Of a stretch of DNA of 64,000 bases, positions 23,861 through 35,827 are shown in pieces; the first letter of the stretch is position 1; every line of letters begins with the position of its first letter. The translations under genes were made by a program, and so were the position numbers. Location of the stretch: positions 620,001 through 684,000 of the forward strand of contig NC_085073.1 of the NCBI RefSeq assembly GCF_963662255.1, written 5' to 3'. The notes under the pieces are model-generated. The model searched no databases. It was not told where the DNA came from and saw nothing but the letters and a program-made list of their open reading frames with translations. The stretch is from Cinclus cinclus. Lineage: Eukaryota; Chordata; Aves; Passeriformes; Cinclidae.

Positions 23861-24892
23861 GCCACTTGATGTCACAATGAATCATTTGATTCTTGGCCTC
23901 CATGGTGTCATAATGGTTCCTTGTTTCTATTGGGCCCCATGCTGTCACAGTTCATCCGTGGTGCTTTTGCGCCCCCTGGTGTCAAATGGGATCCTGGGAT
24001 TATTAGCCTCCATTGGGTCACAATGGATCCTTGCTTCTCTTAACCCCTGTGGTGTCACAATGCATCCCATGCCCTTTTCGGCCACTTGATGTCACAATGA
24101 ATCATTTGATTCTTGGCCTCCATGGTGACATAATAGATCCTTGTTTCTATTGGTCCCCGTGCTGTAACAATCCATCCCTGGCCATTTTAGGCCCCCTGGT
24201 GTCACAAGGGATCATTAGATTGTTAGCCTGCATTGGGTCACAATGGTTCCTTGCTTCTCTTAACCCCTGTGGTGTCACAATGCATTCCATGCCATTTTAG
24301 GCCACTTGATGTCACAATGAATCATTTGATTTTTGGCCTCCATGGTGTCATAATGGTTCCTTGTTTCCATTGGGCCCCATGCTGTCACAGTTCATCCGTG
24401 GTCCTTTTGCGCCCCCTGGTGTCAAAAGGGATCATTAGATTGTTAGCCTGCATGGGGTCACAATGGTTCCTTGCTTCTCTTAACCCCTGTGGTGTCACAA
24501 CGCATCCCATGCCCTTTTAGGCCACTTGATGTCACAATGAATCATTTGATTTTTGGCCTCCATGGTGGCATAATTGTACCAGGTTTTAATTGGGCCCCAT
24601 GCTTTCACAATTCATCCCTGGCCCTTTTAGGCCCATTGGTGTCACAAGGGACCATTAGATTGTTAGCCTCCATTGGGTAACAATGGTTCCTTGCTTCTCT
24701 TAACCTCTGTGGTGTCACAATGCATTCCATGCCATTTTAGGCCACTTGATGTCACAATGAATCATTTGATTCTTGGCCTCCATGGTGGCATAATGGTTCC
24801 TTGTTTCTATTGGGCCCCATGCTGTCACAATTCATCCCTGGCCCTTTTGCGCCCCCTGGTGTCAAAAGGGATTCTAAGATTGTTAGCCTGCC

Positions 24893-27800
24893 TTGGGTCA
24901 GAATGGTTCCTTGCTTCTCTTAACCCCTGTGGTGTCACAATGCATCCCATGCCCTTTTAGGCCACTTGATGTCACAATGAATCATTTGATTCTTTGCCTC
25001 CATGGCGGCATAATTGTACCAGGTTTTAATTGGGCCCCATGCTTTCACAATACATCCCTGGCCCTTTTAGGCTCATTGGTGTCACAAGGGACCATTAGAT
25101 TGTTAGCCTCCATTGGGTCACAATGGTTCCTTGCTTCTCTTAACCCCTGTGGTGTCACAATGCATCCCATGCCCTTTTAGGCCACTTGATGTCACAATGA
25201 ATCATTTGATTCTTGGCCTCCATGGTGTCATAATGGTTCCTTGTTTCTATTGGGCCTCATGCTGTCACAGTTCATCCGTGGTCCTTTTGCGCCCCCTGGT
25301 GTCAAAAGGGATCATTAGATTGTTAGCCTGCATTGGGTCACAATGGTTCCTTGCTTCTCTTAACCCCTGTGGTGTCACAACGCATCCCATGCCCTTTTAG
25401 GCCACTTGATGTCACAATGAATCATTTGATTTTTGGCCTCCATGGTGGCATAATTGTACCAGGTTTTAATTGGGCCCCATGCTTTCACAATTCATCCCTG
25501 GCCATTTTAGGCCCATTGGTGTCACAAGGGACCATTAGATTGTTAGCCTCCATTGGGTAACAATGGTTCCTTGCTTCTCTTAACCTCTGTGGTGTCACAA
25601 TGCATTCCATGCCATTTTAGGCCACTTGATGTCACAATGAATCATTTGATTCTTGGCCTCCATGGTGGCATAATGGTTCCTTGTTTCTATTGGGCCCCAT
25701 GCTGTCACAGTTCATCCGTGGTGCTTTTGCGCCCCCTGGTGTCAAATGGGATCCTGGGATTATTAGCCTCCATTGGGTCACAATGGATCCTTGCTTCTCT
25801 TAACCCCTGTGGTGTCACAATGCATCCCATGCCCTTTTAGGCCACTTGATGTCACAATGAATCATTTGATTCTTGGCCTCCATGGTGACATAATAGATCC
25901 TTGCTTCTATTGGTCCCCGTGCTGTAACAATCCATCCCTGGCCATTTTAGGCCCCCTGGTGTCACAAGGGATCATTAGATTGTTAGCCTGCATTGGGTCA
26001 CAATGGTTCCTTGCTTCTCTTAGGCCCTGTGGTGTCACAATGCATCCCATGGCCTTTTAGGCCACTTGGTTTTACAATGAATCATTTGAGTCTTGGTCTC
26101 TATTGTGTCATAATATTTCCATGTTTTTATTGCGCCCCATGCTTTCACAATTCATCCCTGGCCCTATTGCAACCCCTGGTGTCACAATGGATCATTAGAT
26201 TGTTAGCCTGCATTGGGTCACAATGGTTCCTTGCTTCTCTTAACCTCTGTGGTGTCACAATGCATTCCAAGCCCTTTTAGGCCACTTGGTCTGACAATGA
26301 ACCATTTGATTCTTGGCCTTCATGGTGTCATAATGGTTCCTTGCTTCTATAGGTCCCCATGCTGTCACAGTTCATCCGTGGTCCTTTTGCGCCCCCTGTT
26401 GTCAAAAGGGATTCTAAGATTGTTAGCCTGCCTTGGGTCACAATGGTTCCTTGCTTCTCTTAACCCCTGTGGTGTCACAATGCATCCCATGCCCTTTTAG
26501 GCCACTTGATGTCACAATGAATCATTTGATTTTTGGCCTCCATGGTGGCATAATTGTACCAGGTTTTAATTGGGCCCCATGCTTTCACAATTCATCCCTG
26601 GCCCTTTTAGGCCCATTGGTGTCACAAGGGACCATTAGATTGTTAGCCTCCATTGGGTCACAATGGTTCCTTGCTTCTCTTAACCTCTGTGGTGTCACAA
26701 TGCATTCCATGCCATTTTAGGCCACTTGATGTCACAATGAATCATTTGATTCTTGGCCTCCATGGTGTCATAATGGTTCCTTGTTTCTATTGGGCCCCAT
26801 GCTGTCACAGTTCATCCGTGGTCCTTTTGCACCCCCTGGTGTCAAAAGGGATTCTAAGATTGTTAGCCTGCCTTGGGTCACAATGGATCCTTGCTTCTCT
26901 TAACCCCTGTGGTGTCACAATGCATCCCATGCCCTTTTAGGCCACTTGATGTCACAATGAATCATTTGATTTTTGGCCTCCATGGTGGCATAATTGTACC
27001 AGGTTTTAATTGGGCCCCATGCTTTCACAATTCATCCCTGGGCCTTTTAGGCCCATTGGTGTCACAAGGGACCATTAGATTGTTAGCCTCCATTGGGTAA
27101 CAATGGTTCCTTGCTTCTCTTAACCCCTGTGGTGTCACAATGCATCCCATGCCCTTTTAGGCCACTTGATGTCACAATGAATCATTTGATTCTTGGCCTC
27201 CATGGTGTCATAATGGTTCCTTCTTTCTATTGGGCCTCATGCTGTCACAGTTCATCCGTGGTCCTTTTGCGCCCCCTGGTGTCAAAAGGGATCATTAGAT
27301 TGTTAGCCTGCATGGGGTCACAATGGTTCCTTACTTCTCTTAGCCCCTGTGGTGTCACAACGCATCCCATGCCCTTTTAGGCCACTTGATGTCACAATGA
27401 ATCATTTGATTTTTGGCCTCCATGGTGGCATAATTGTACCAGGTTTTAATTGGGCCCCATGCTTTCACAATTCATCCCTGGCCATTTTAGGCCCATTGGT
27501 GTCACAAGGGACCATTAGATTGTTAGCCTCCATTGGGTAACAATGGTTCCTTGCTTCTCTTAACCTCTGTGGTGTCACAATGCATTCCATGCCATTTTAG
27601 GCCACTTGATGTCACAATGAATCATTTGATTCTTGGCCTCCATGGTGGCATAATGGTTCCTTGTTTCTATTGGGCCCCATGCTGTCACAATTCATCCCTG
27701 GCCCTTTTACGCCCCCTGGTGTCAAATGGGATCCTGGGATTATTAGCCTCCATTGGGTCACAATGGATCCTTGCTTCTCTTAACCCCTGTGGTGTCACAA

Positions 27801-30171
27801 TGCATCCCATGCCCTTTTAGGCCACTTGATGTCACAATGAATCATTTGATTCTTGGCCTCCATGGTGACATAATAGATCCTTGCTTCTATTGGTCCCCGT
27901 GCTGTAACAATCCATCCCTGGCCATTTTAGGCCCCCTGGTGTCACAAGGGATCATTAGATTGTTAGCCTGCATTGGGTCACAATGGTTCCTTGCTTCTCT
28001 TAGGCCCTGTGGTGTCACAATGCATCCCATGGCCTTTTAGGCCACTTGGTTTTACAATGAATCATTTGAGTCTTGGTCTCTATTGTGTCATAATATTTCC
28101 ATGTTTTTATTGTGCCCCATGCTTTCACAATTCATCCCTGGCCCTATTGCAACCCCTGGTGTCACAATGGATCATTAGATTGTTAGCCTGCATTGGGTCA
28201 CAATGGTTCCTTGCTTCTCTTAACCTCTGTGGTGTCACAATGCATTCCAAGCCCTTTTAGGCCACTTGGTCTGACAATGAACCATTTGATTCTTGGCCTT
28301 CATGGTGTCATAATGGTTCCTTGCTTCTATAGGTCCCCATGCTGTCACAGTTCATCCGTGGTCCTTTTGCGCCCCCTGTTGTCAAAAGGGATTCTAAGAT
28401 TGTTAGCCTGCCTTGGGTCACAATGGTTCCTTGCTTCTCTTAACCCCTGTGGTGTCACAATGCATCCCATGCCCTTTTAGGCCACTTGATGTCACAATGA
28501 ATCATTTGATTTTTGGCCTCCATGGTGGCATAATTGTACCAGGTTTTAATTGGGCCCCATGCTTTCACAATTCATCCCTGGCCCTTTTAGGCCCATTGGT
28601 GTCACAAGGGACCATTAGATTGTTAGCCTCCATTGGGTAACAATGGTTCCTTGCTTCTCTTAACCTCTGTGGTGTCACAATGCATTCCATGCCATTTTAG
28701 GCCACTTGATGTCACAATGAATCATTTGATTCTTGGCCTCCATTGTGTCATAATAGTTCCTTGTTTCTATTGGGCCCCATGCTGTCACAGTTCATCCGTG
28801 GTCCTTTTGCACCCCCTGGTGTCAAAAGGGATTCTAAGATTGTTAGCCTGCCTTGGGTCACAATGGATCCTTGCTTCTCTTAACCCCTGTGGTGTCACAA
28901 TGCATCCCATGCCCTTTTAGGCCACTTGATGTCACAATGAATCATTTGATTTTTGGCCTCCATGGTGGCATAATTGTACCAGGTTTTAATTGGGCCCCAT
29001 GCTTTCACAATTCATCCCTGGGCCTTTTAGGCCCATTGGTGTCACAAGGGACCATTAGATTGTTAGCCTCCATTGGGTAACAATGGTTCCTTGCTTCTCT
29101 TAACCTCTGTCTTGTCACAATGCATTCCATGCCATTTTAGGCCACTTGATGTCACAATGAATCATTTGATTCTTGGCCTCCATGGTGTCATAATGGTTCC
29201 TTGTTTCTATTGGGCCCCATGCTGTCACAGTTCATCCGTGGTGCTTTTGCGCCCCCTGGTGTCAAATGGGATCCTGGGATTATTAGCCTCCATTGGGTCA
29301 CAATGGATCCTTGCTTCTCTTAACCCCTGTGGTGTCACAATGCATCCCATGCCCTTTTCGGCCACTTGATGTCACAATGAATCATTTGATTCTTGGCCTC
29401 CATGGTGACATAATAGATCCTTGTTTCTATTGGTCCCCGTGCTGTAACAATCCATCCCTGGCCATTTTAGGCCCCCTGGTGTCACAAGGGATCATTAGAT
29501 TGTTAGCCTGCATTGGGTCACAATGGTTCCTTGCTTCTCTTAACCCCTGTGGTGTCACAATGCATTCCATGCCATTTTAGGCCACTTGATGTCACAATGA
29601 ATCATTTGATTTTTGGCCTCCATGGTGTCATAATGGTTCCTTGTTTCCATTGGGCCCCATGCTGTCACAGTTCATCCGTGGTCCTTTTGCGCCGCCTGGT
29701 GTCAAAAGGGATCATTAGATTGTTAGCCTGCATGGGGTCACAATGGTTCCTTGCTTCTCTTAACCCCTGTGGTGTCACAACGCATCCCATGCCCTTTTAG
29801 GCCACTTGATGTCACAATGAATCATTTGATTTTTGGCCTCCATGGTGGCATAATTGTACCAGGTTTTAATTGGGCCCCATGCTTTCACAATTCATCCCTG
29901 GCCCTTTTAGGCCCATTGGTGTCACAAGGGACCATTAGATTGTTAGCCTCCATTGGGTAACAATGGTTCCTTGCTTCTCTTAACCTCTGTGGTGTCACAA
30001 TGCATTCCATGCCATTTTAGGCCACTTGATGTCACAATGAATCATTTGATTCTTGGCCTCCATGGTGGCATAATGGTTCCTTGTTTCTATTGGGCCCCAT
30101 GCTGTCACAATTCATCCCTGGCCCTTTTAGGCCCCTGGTGTCAAATGGGATCCTGGGATTATTAGCCTCCA
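24893..30171 (+). repeat. 24-monomer block paralogous to 20,053-24,892
   Basis: This is the longer partner of 20,053-24,892. Where the left block has a single monomer at 20713 and 22473, this block has two (25553+25773 and 27533+27753, a B-like monomer then a C). Exactly one repeat unit differs at each place, as expected from misaligned exchange inside the array. Inside it, 25,773-27,7xx and 27,753-29,7xx also correspond at offset 1,980 bp (9 monomers). Confidence 0.7.
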
Positions 30172-30391
30172 TTGGGTCACAATGGATCCTTGCTTCTCTT
30201 AACCTCTGTGGTGTCACAATGCATTCCAAGCCATTTTAGGCCACTTGATGTCACAATGAATCATTTGATTCTTGGCCTCCATGGTGACATAATAGATCCT
30301 TGTTTCTATTGGGCCCCATGCTGTCACAGTTCATCCGTGGTCCTTTTGCGCCCCCTGGTGTCAAAAGGGATCATTAGATTGTTAGCCTGCA
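30172..30391 (+). repeat. Chimeric monomer, classes C/E
   Basis: The fourth subunit starts as class C (GGTGACATAATAGATCC) but continues as TTGTTTCTATTGGGCCCC, CACAGTTCATCCGTGG and GCGCCCCC, the F/E pattern. It follows the 219-bp monomer with a 1-bp deletion (GGCCCCTGG near 30,131). Both features are copied at 42,050 by the 11.9-kb duplication. Confidence 0.7.
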
Positions 30392-33300
30392 TTGGGTCAC
30401 AATGGTTCCTTGCTTCTCTTAGCCCCTGTGGTGTCACAACGCATCCCATGCCCTTTTAGGCCACTTGATGTCACAATGAATCATTTGATTTTTGGCCTCC
30501 ATGGTGGCATAATTGTACCAGGTTTTAATTGGGCCCCATGCTTTCACAATTCATCCCTGGCCGTTTTAGGCCCATTGGTGTCACAAGGGACCATTAGATT
30601 GTTAGCCTCCATTGGGTAACAATGGTTCCTTGCTTCTCTTAACCTCTGTGGTGTCACAATGCATTCCATGCCATTTTAGGCCACTTGATGTCACAATGAA
30701 TCATTTGATTCTTGGCCTCCATGGTGGCATAATGGTTCCTTGTTTCTATTGGGCCCCATGCTGTCACAATTCATCCCTGGCCCTTTTACGCCCCCTGGTG
30801 TCAAATGGGATCCTGGGATTATTAGCCTCCATTGGGTCACAATGGATCCTTGCTTCTCTTAACCCCTGTGGTGTCACAATGCATCCCATGCCCTTTTAGG
30901 CCACTTGATGTCACAATGAATCATTTGATTCTTGGCCTCCATGGTGACATAATAGATCCTTGCTTCTATTGGTCCCCGTGCTGTAACAATCCATCCCTGG
31001 CCATTTTAGGCCACCTGGTAACACAAGGGATCATTAGATTGTTAGCCTGCATTGGGTCACAATGGTTCCTTGCTTCTCTTAGGCCCTGTGGTGTCACAAT
31101 GCATCCCATGGCCTTTTAGGCCACTTGGTTTTACAATGAATCATTTGAGTCTTGGTCTCTATTGTGTCATAATATTTCCATGTTTTTATTGTGCCCCATG
31201 CTTTCACAATTCATCCCTGGCCCTATTGCAACCCCTGGTGTCACAATGGATCATTAGATTGTTAGCCTGCATTGGGTCACAATGGTTCCTTGCTTCTCTT
31301 AACCTCTGTGGTGTCACAATGCATTCCAAGCCCTTTTAGGCCACTTGGTCTTACAATGAACCATTTGATTCTTGGCCTTCATGGTGTCATAATGGTTCCT
31401 TGCTTCTATAGGTCCCCATGCTGTCACAGTTCATCCGTGGTCCTTTTGCGCCCCCTGTTGTCAAAAGGGATTCTAAGATTGTTAGCCTGCCTTGGGTCAC
31501 AATGGTTCCTTGCTTCTCTTAACCCCTGTGGTGTCACAATGCATCCCATGCCCTTTTAGGCCACTTGATGTCACAATGAATCATTTGATTTTTGGCCTCC
31601 ATGGTGGCATAATTGTACCAGGTTTTAATTGGGCCCCATGCTTTCACAATTCATCCCTGGCCCTTTTAGGCCCATTGGTGTCACAAGGGACCATTAGATT
31701 GTTAGCCTCCATTGGGTCACAATGGTTCCTTGCTTCTCTTAACCCCTGTGGTGTCACAATGCATTCCATGCCATTTTAGGCCACTTGATGTCACAATGAA
31801 TCATTTGATTCTTGGCCTCCATTGTGTCATAATAGTTCCTTGTTTCTATTGGGCCCCATGCTGTCACAGTTCATCCGTGGTCCTTTTGCACCCCCTGGTG
31901 TCAAAAGGGATTCTAAGATTGTTAGCCTGCCTTGGGTCACAATGGATCCTTGCTTCTCTTAACCCCTGTGGTGTCACAATGCATCCCATGCCCTTTTAGG
32001 CCACTTGATGTCACAATGAATCATTTGATTTTTGGCCTCCATGGTGGCATAATTGTACCAGGTTTTAATTGGGCCCCATGCTTTCACAATTCATCCCTGG
32101 GCCTTTTAGGCCCATTGGTGTCACAAGGGACCATTAGATTGTTAGCCTCCATTGGGTAACAATGGTTCCTTGCTTCTCTTAACCTCTGTCTTGTCACAAT
32201 GCATTCCATGCCATTTTAGGCCACTTGATGTCACAATGAATCATTTGATTCTTGGCCTCCATGGTGTCATAATGGTTCCTTGTTTCTATTGGGCCCCATG
32301 CTGTCACAGTTCATCCGTGGTCCTTTTGCGCCCCCTCGTGTCAAATGGGATCCTGGGATTATTAGCCTCCATTGGGTCACAATGGATCCTTGCTTCTCTT
32401 AACCCCTGTGGTGTCACAATGCATCCCATGCCCTTTTAGGCCACTTGATGTCACAATGAATCATTTGATTCTTGGCCTCCATGGTGACATAATAGATCCT
32501 TGCTTCTATTGGTCCCCGTGCTGTAACAATCCATCCCTGGCCATTTTAGGCCCCCTGGTGTCACAAGGGATCATTAGATTGTTAGCCTGCATGGGGTCAC
32601 AATGGTTCCTTGCTTCTCTTAACCTCTGTGGTGTCACAATGCATTCCATGCCATTTTAGGCCACTTGATGTCACAATGGATCATTTGATTCTTGGCCTCC
32701 ATGGTGTCATAATGGTTCCTTGTTTCTATTGGGCCCCATGCTGTCACAATTCATCCCTGGCCCTTTTAGGCCCCTGGTGTCAAATGGGATCCTGGGATTA
32801 TTAGCCTCCATTGGGTCACAATGGATCCTTGCTTCTCTTAACCTCTGTGGTGTCACAATGCATTCCATGCCATTTTAGGCCACTTGATGTCACAATGAAT
32901 CATTTGATTCTTGGCCTCCATGGTGGCATAATTGTACCAGGTTTTAATTGGGCCCCATGCTTTCACAATTCATCCCTGGCCCTTTTAGGCCCATTGGTGT
33001 CACAAGGGACCATTAGATTGTTAGCCTCCATTGGGTAACAATGGTTCCTTGCTTCTCTTAACCTCTGTGGTGTCACAATGCATTCCATGCCATTTTAGGC
33101 CACTTGATGTCACAATGAATCATTTGATTCTTGGCCTCCATGGTGTCATAATGGTTCCTTGTTTCTATTGGGCCCCATGCTGTCACAATTCATCCCTGGC
33201 CCTTTTACGCCCCCTGGTGTCAAATGGGATCCTGGGATTATTAGCCTCCATTGGGTCACAATGGATCCTTGCTTCTCTTAACCCCTGTGGTGTCACAATG

Positions 33301-35786
33301 CATCCCATGCCCTTTTAGGCCACTTGATGTCACAATGAATCATTTGATTCTTGGCCTCCATGGTGACATAATAGATCCTTGCTTCTATTGGTCCCCGTGC
33401 TGTAACAATCCATCCCTGGCCATTTTAGGCCCCCTGGTGTCACAAGGGATCATTAGATTGTTAGCCACCATTGGGTCACAATGGTTCCTTGCTTCTCTTA
33501 ACCCCTGTGGTGTCACAATGCATCCCATGGCCTTTTAGGCCACTTGGTGTTACAATGAATCATTTGAGTCTTGGTCTCTATTGTGTCATAATATTTCCAT
33601 GTTTTTATTGTGCCCCATGCTTTCACAATTCATCCCTGGCCCTATTGCAACCCCTGGTGTCACAATGGATCATTAGATTGTTAGCCTGCATTGGGTCACA
33701 ATGGTTCCTTGCTTCTCTTAACCTCTGTGGTGTCACAATGCATTCCAAGCCCTTTTAGGCCACTTGGTCTTACAATGAATCATTTGATTCTTGGCCTTCA
33801 TGGTGTCATAATGGTTCCTTGTTTCTATTGGGCCCCATGCTGTCACAATTCATCCCTGGCCCTTTTACGCCCCCTGGTGTCAAATGGGATCCTGGGATTA
33901 TTAGCCTCCATTGGGTCACAATGGTTCCTTGCTTCTCTTAACCTCTGTGGTGTCACAATGCATTCCATGCCATTTTAGGCCACTTGATGTCACAATGAAT
34001 CATTTCATTTTTGGCCTCCATGGTGGCATAATTGTACCAGGTTTTAATTGGGCCCCATGCTTTCACAATTCATCCCTGGCCCTTTTAGGCCCATTGGTGT
34101 CACAAGGGACCATTAGATTGTTAGCCTGCATTGGGTCACAATGGTTCCTTCCTTCTCTTAACCTCTGTGGTGTCACAATGCATTCCATGCCATTTTAGGC
34201 CACTTGATGTCACAATGAATCATTTGATTCTTGGCCTCCATGGTGTCATAATGGTTCCTTGTTTCTATAGGTCCCCATGCTGTCACAATTCATCCCTGGC
34301 CCTTTTACGCCCCCTGGTGTCAAATGGGATCCTGGGATTATTAGCCTCCATTGGGTCACAATGGATCCTTGCTTCTCTTAACCCCTGTGGTGTCACAATG
34401 CATCCCATGCACTTTTAGGCCACTTGATGTCACAATGAATCATTTGATTCTTGGCCTCCATGGTGACATAATAGATCCTTGCTTCTATTGGTCCCCGTGC
34501 TGTAACAATCCATCCCTGGCCATTTTAGGCCCCCTGGTGTCACAAGGGATCATTAGATTGTTAGCCTGCATTGGGTCACAATGGTTCCTTGCTTCTCTTA
34601 GCCCCTGTGGTGTCACAATGCATCCCATGCCCTTTTAGGCCACTTGGTGTTACAATGAATCATTTGAGTCTTGGTCTCTATTGTGTCATAATATTTCCAT
34701 ATTTTTATTGTGCCCCATGCTTTCACAATTCATCCCTGGCCCTATTGCAACCCCTGGTGACACAATGGATCATTAGATTGTTAGCCTGCATTGGGTCACA
34801 ATGGTTCCTTGCTTCTCTTAACCTCTGTGGTGTCACAATGCATTCCAAGCCCTTTTAGGCCACTTGGTCTTACAATGAACCATTTGATTCTTGGCCTTCA
34901 TGGTGTCATAATGGTTCCTTGCTTCTACAGGTCCCCATGCTGTCACAGTTCATCCGTGGTCCTTTTGCACCCCCTGGTGTCAAAAGGGATTCTAAGATTG
35001 TTAGCCTGCCTTGGGTCACAATGGTTCCTTGCTTCTCTTAACCCCTGTGGTGTCACAATGCATCCCATGGCCTTTTAGGCCACTTGATGTCACAATGAAT
35101 CATTTGATTTTTGGCCTCCATGGTGGCATAATTGTACCAGGTTTTAATTGGGCCCCATGCTTTCACAATTCATCCCTGGCCCTTTTAGGCCCATTGGTGT
35201 CACAAGGGACCATTAGATTGTTAGCCTCCATTGGGTAACAATGGTTCCTTGCTTCTCTTAACCTCTGTGGTGTCACAATGCATTCCATGCCATTTTAGGC
35301 CACTTGATGTCACAATGAATCATTTGATTCTTGGCCTCCATGGTGTCATAATAGTTCCTTGTTTCTATTGGGCCCCATGCTGTCACAGTTCATCCGTGGT
35401 CCTTTTGCACCCCCTGGTGTCAAAAGGGATTCTAACATTGTTAGCCTGCCTTGGGTCACAATGATTCCTTGCTTCTCTTAACCCCTGTGGTGTCACAACG
35501 CATCCCATGCCCTTTTAGGCCACTTGATGTCACAATGAATCATTTCATTTTTGGCCTACATGGTGGCATAATTGTACCAGGTTTTAATTGGGCCCCATGC
35601 TTTCACAATTCATCCCTGGCCCTTTTAGGCCCATTGGTGTCACAAGGGATCATTAGATTGTTAGCCTCCATTGGGTAACAATGGTTCCTTTCTTCTCTTA
35701 ACCTCTGTGGTGTCACAATGCATTCCATGCCATTTTAGGCCACTTGATGTCACAATGAATCATTTGATTCTTGGCCTCCATGGTGG

Positions 35787-35827
35787 CATAATGGTTCCTT
35801 GTTTCTATTGGGCCCCATGCTGTCACA
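35787..35827 (+). repeat. 41-bp homology at the duplication junction
   Basis: The same 41 bp (CATAATGGTTCC through GCTGTCACA) lies at 23,909-23,949, here and at 47,665-47,705. It is the overlap between the left and right ends of the 11,878-bp unit. Mismatches flank it on both sides (23,908/35,786 and 35,828/47,706), so the exchange that made the tandem copy occurred somewhere inside it. The stretch is ordinary satellite sequence, the start of a fourth subunit. Confidence 0.85.

Larger units (their letters stand above)
20053..24892 (+). repeat. 22-monomer block paralogous to 24,893-30,171
   Basis: Corresponding monomers lie at offset 4,840 bp up to about 20.7 kb, then 5,060 bp, then 5,280 bp after about 22.5 kb (22, 23 and 24 monomers). 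Shared private markers fix the pairing: CACAATACATCCC (20,208/25,048), GGCGGCATAATT (20,165/25,005) and TCTGTCTTGTCAC (23,83x/29,11x). Monomers 20713 and 22473 have the front of one downstream neighbour and the back of the next, so this block is one monomer shorter at each of two points. Confidence 0.72.
23909..35786 (+). repeat. 54-monomer tandem segmental duplication, copy 1 (11,878 bp)
   Basis: This 11,878-bp block (54 monomers less 2 bp, from two 1-bp deletions near 30,131 and 32,770) is repeated directly downstream. The match begins after 23,908 (T, against G at 35,786). Differences found from the downstream copy are A25363G, T28300C, A28639C, T28666C and C34928T, written as copy 1 to copy 2. 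I aligned the first kilobase of the copies base by base and the rest mainly through landmarks and translated frames, so a few more silent differences may exist. Identity is at least about 99.9%. Confidence 0.93.
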
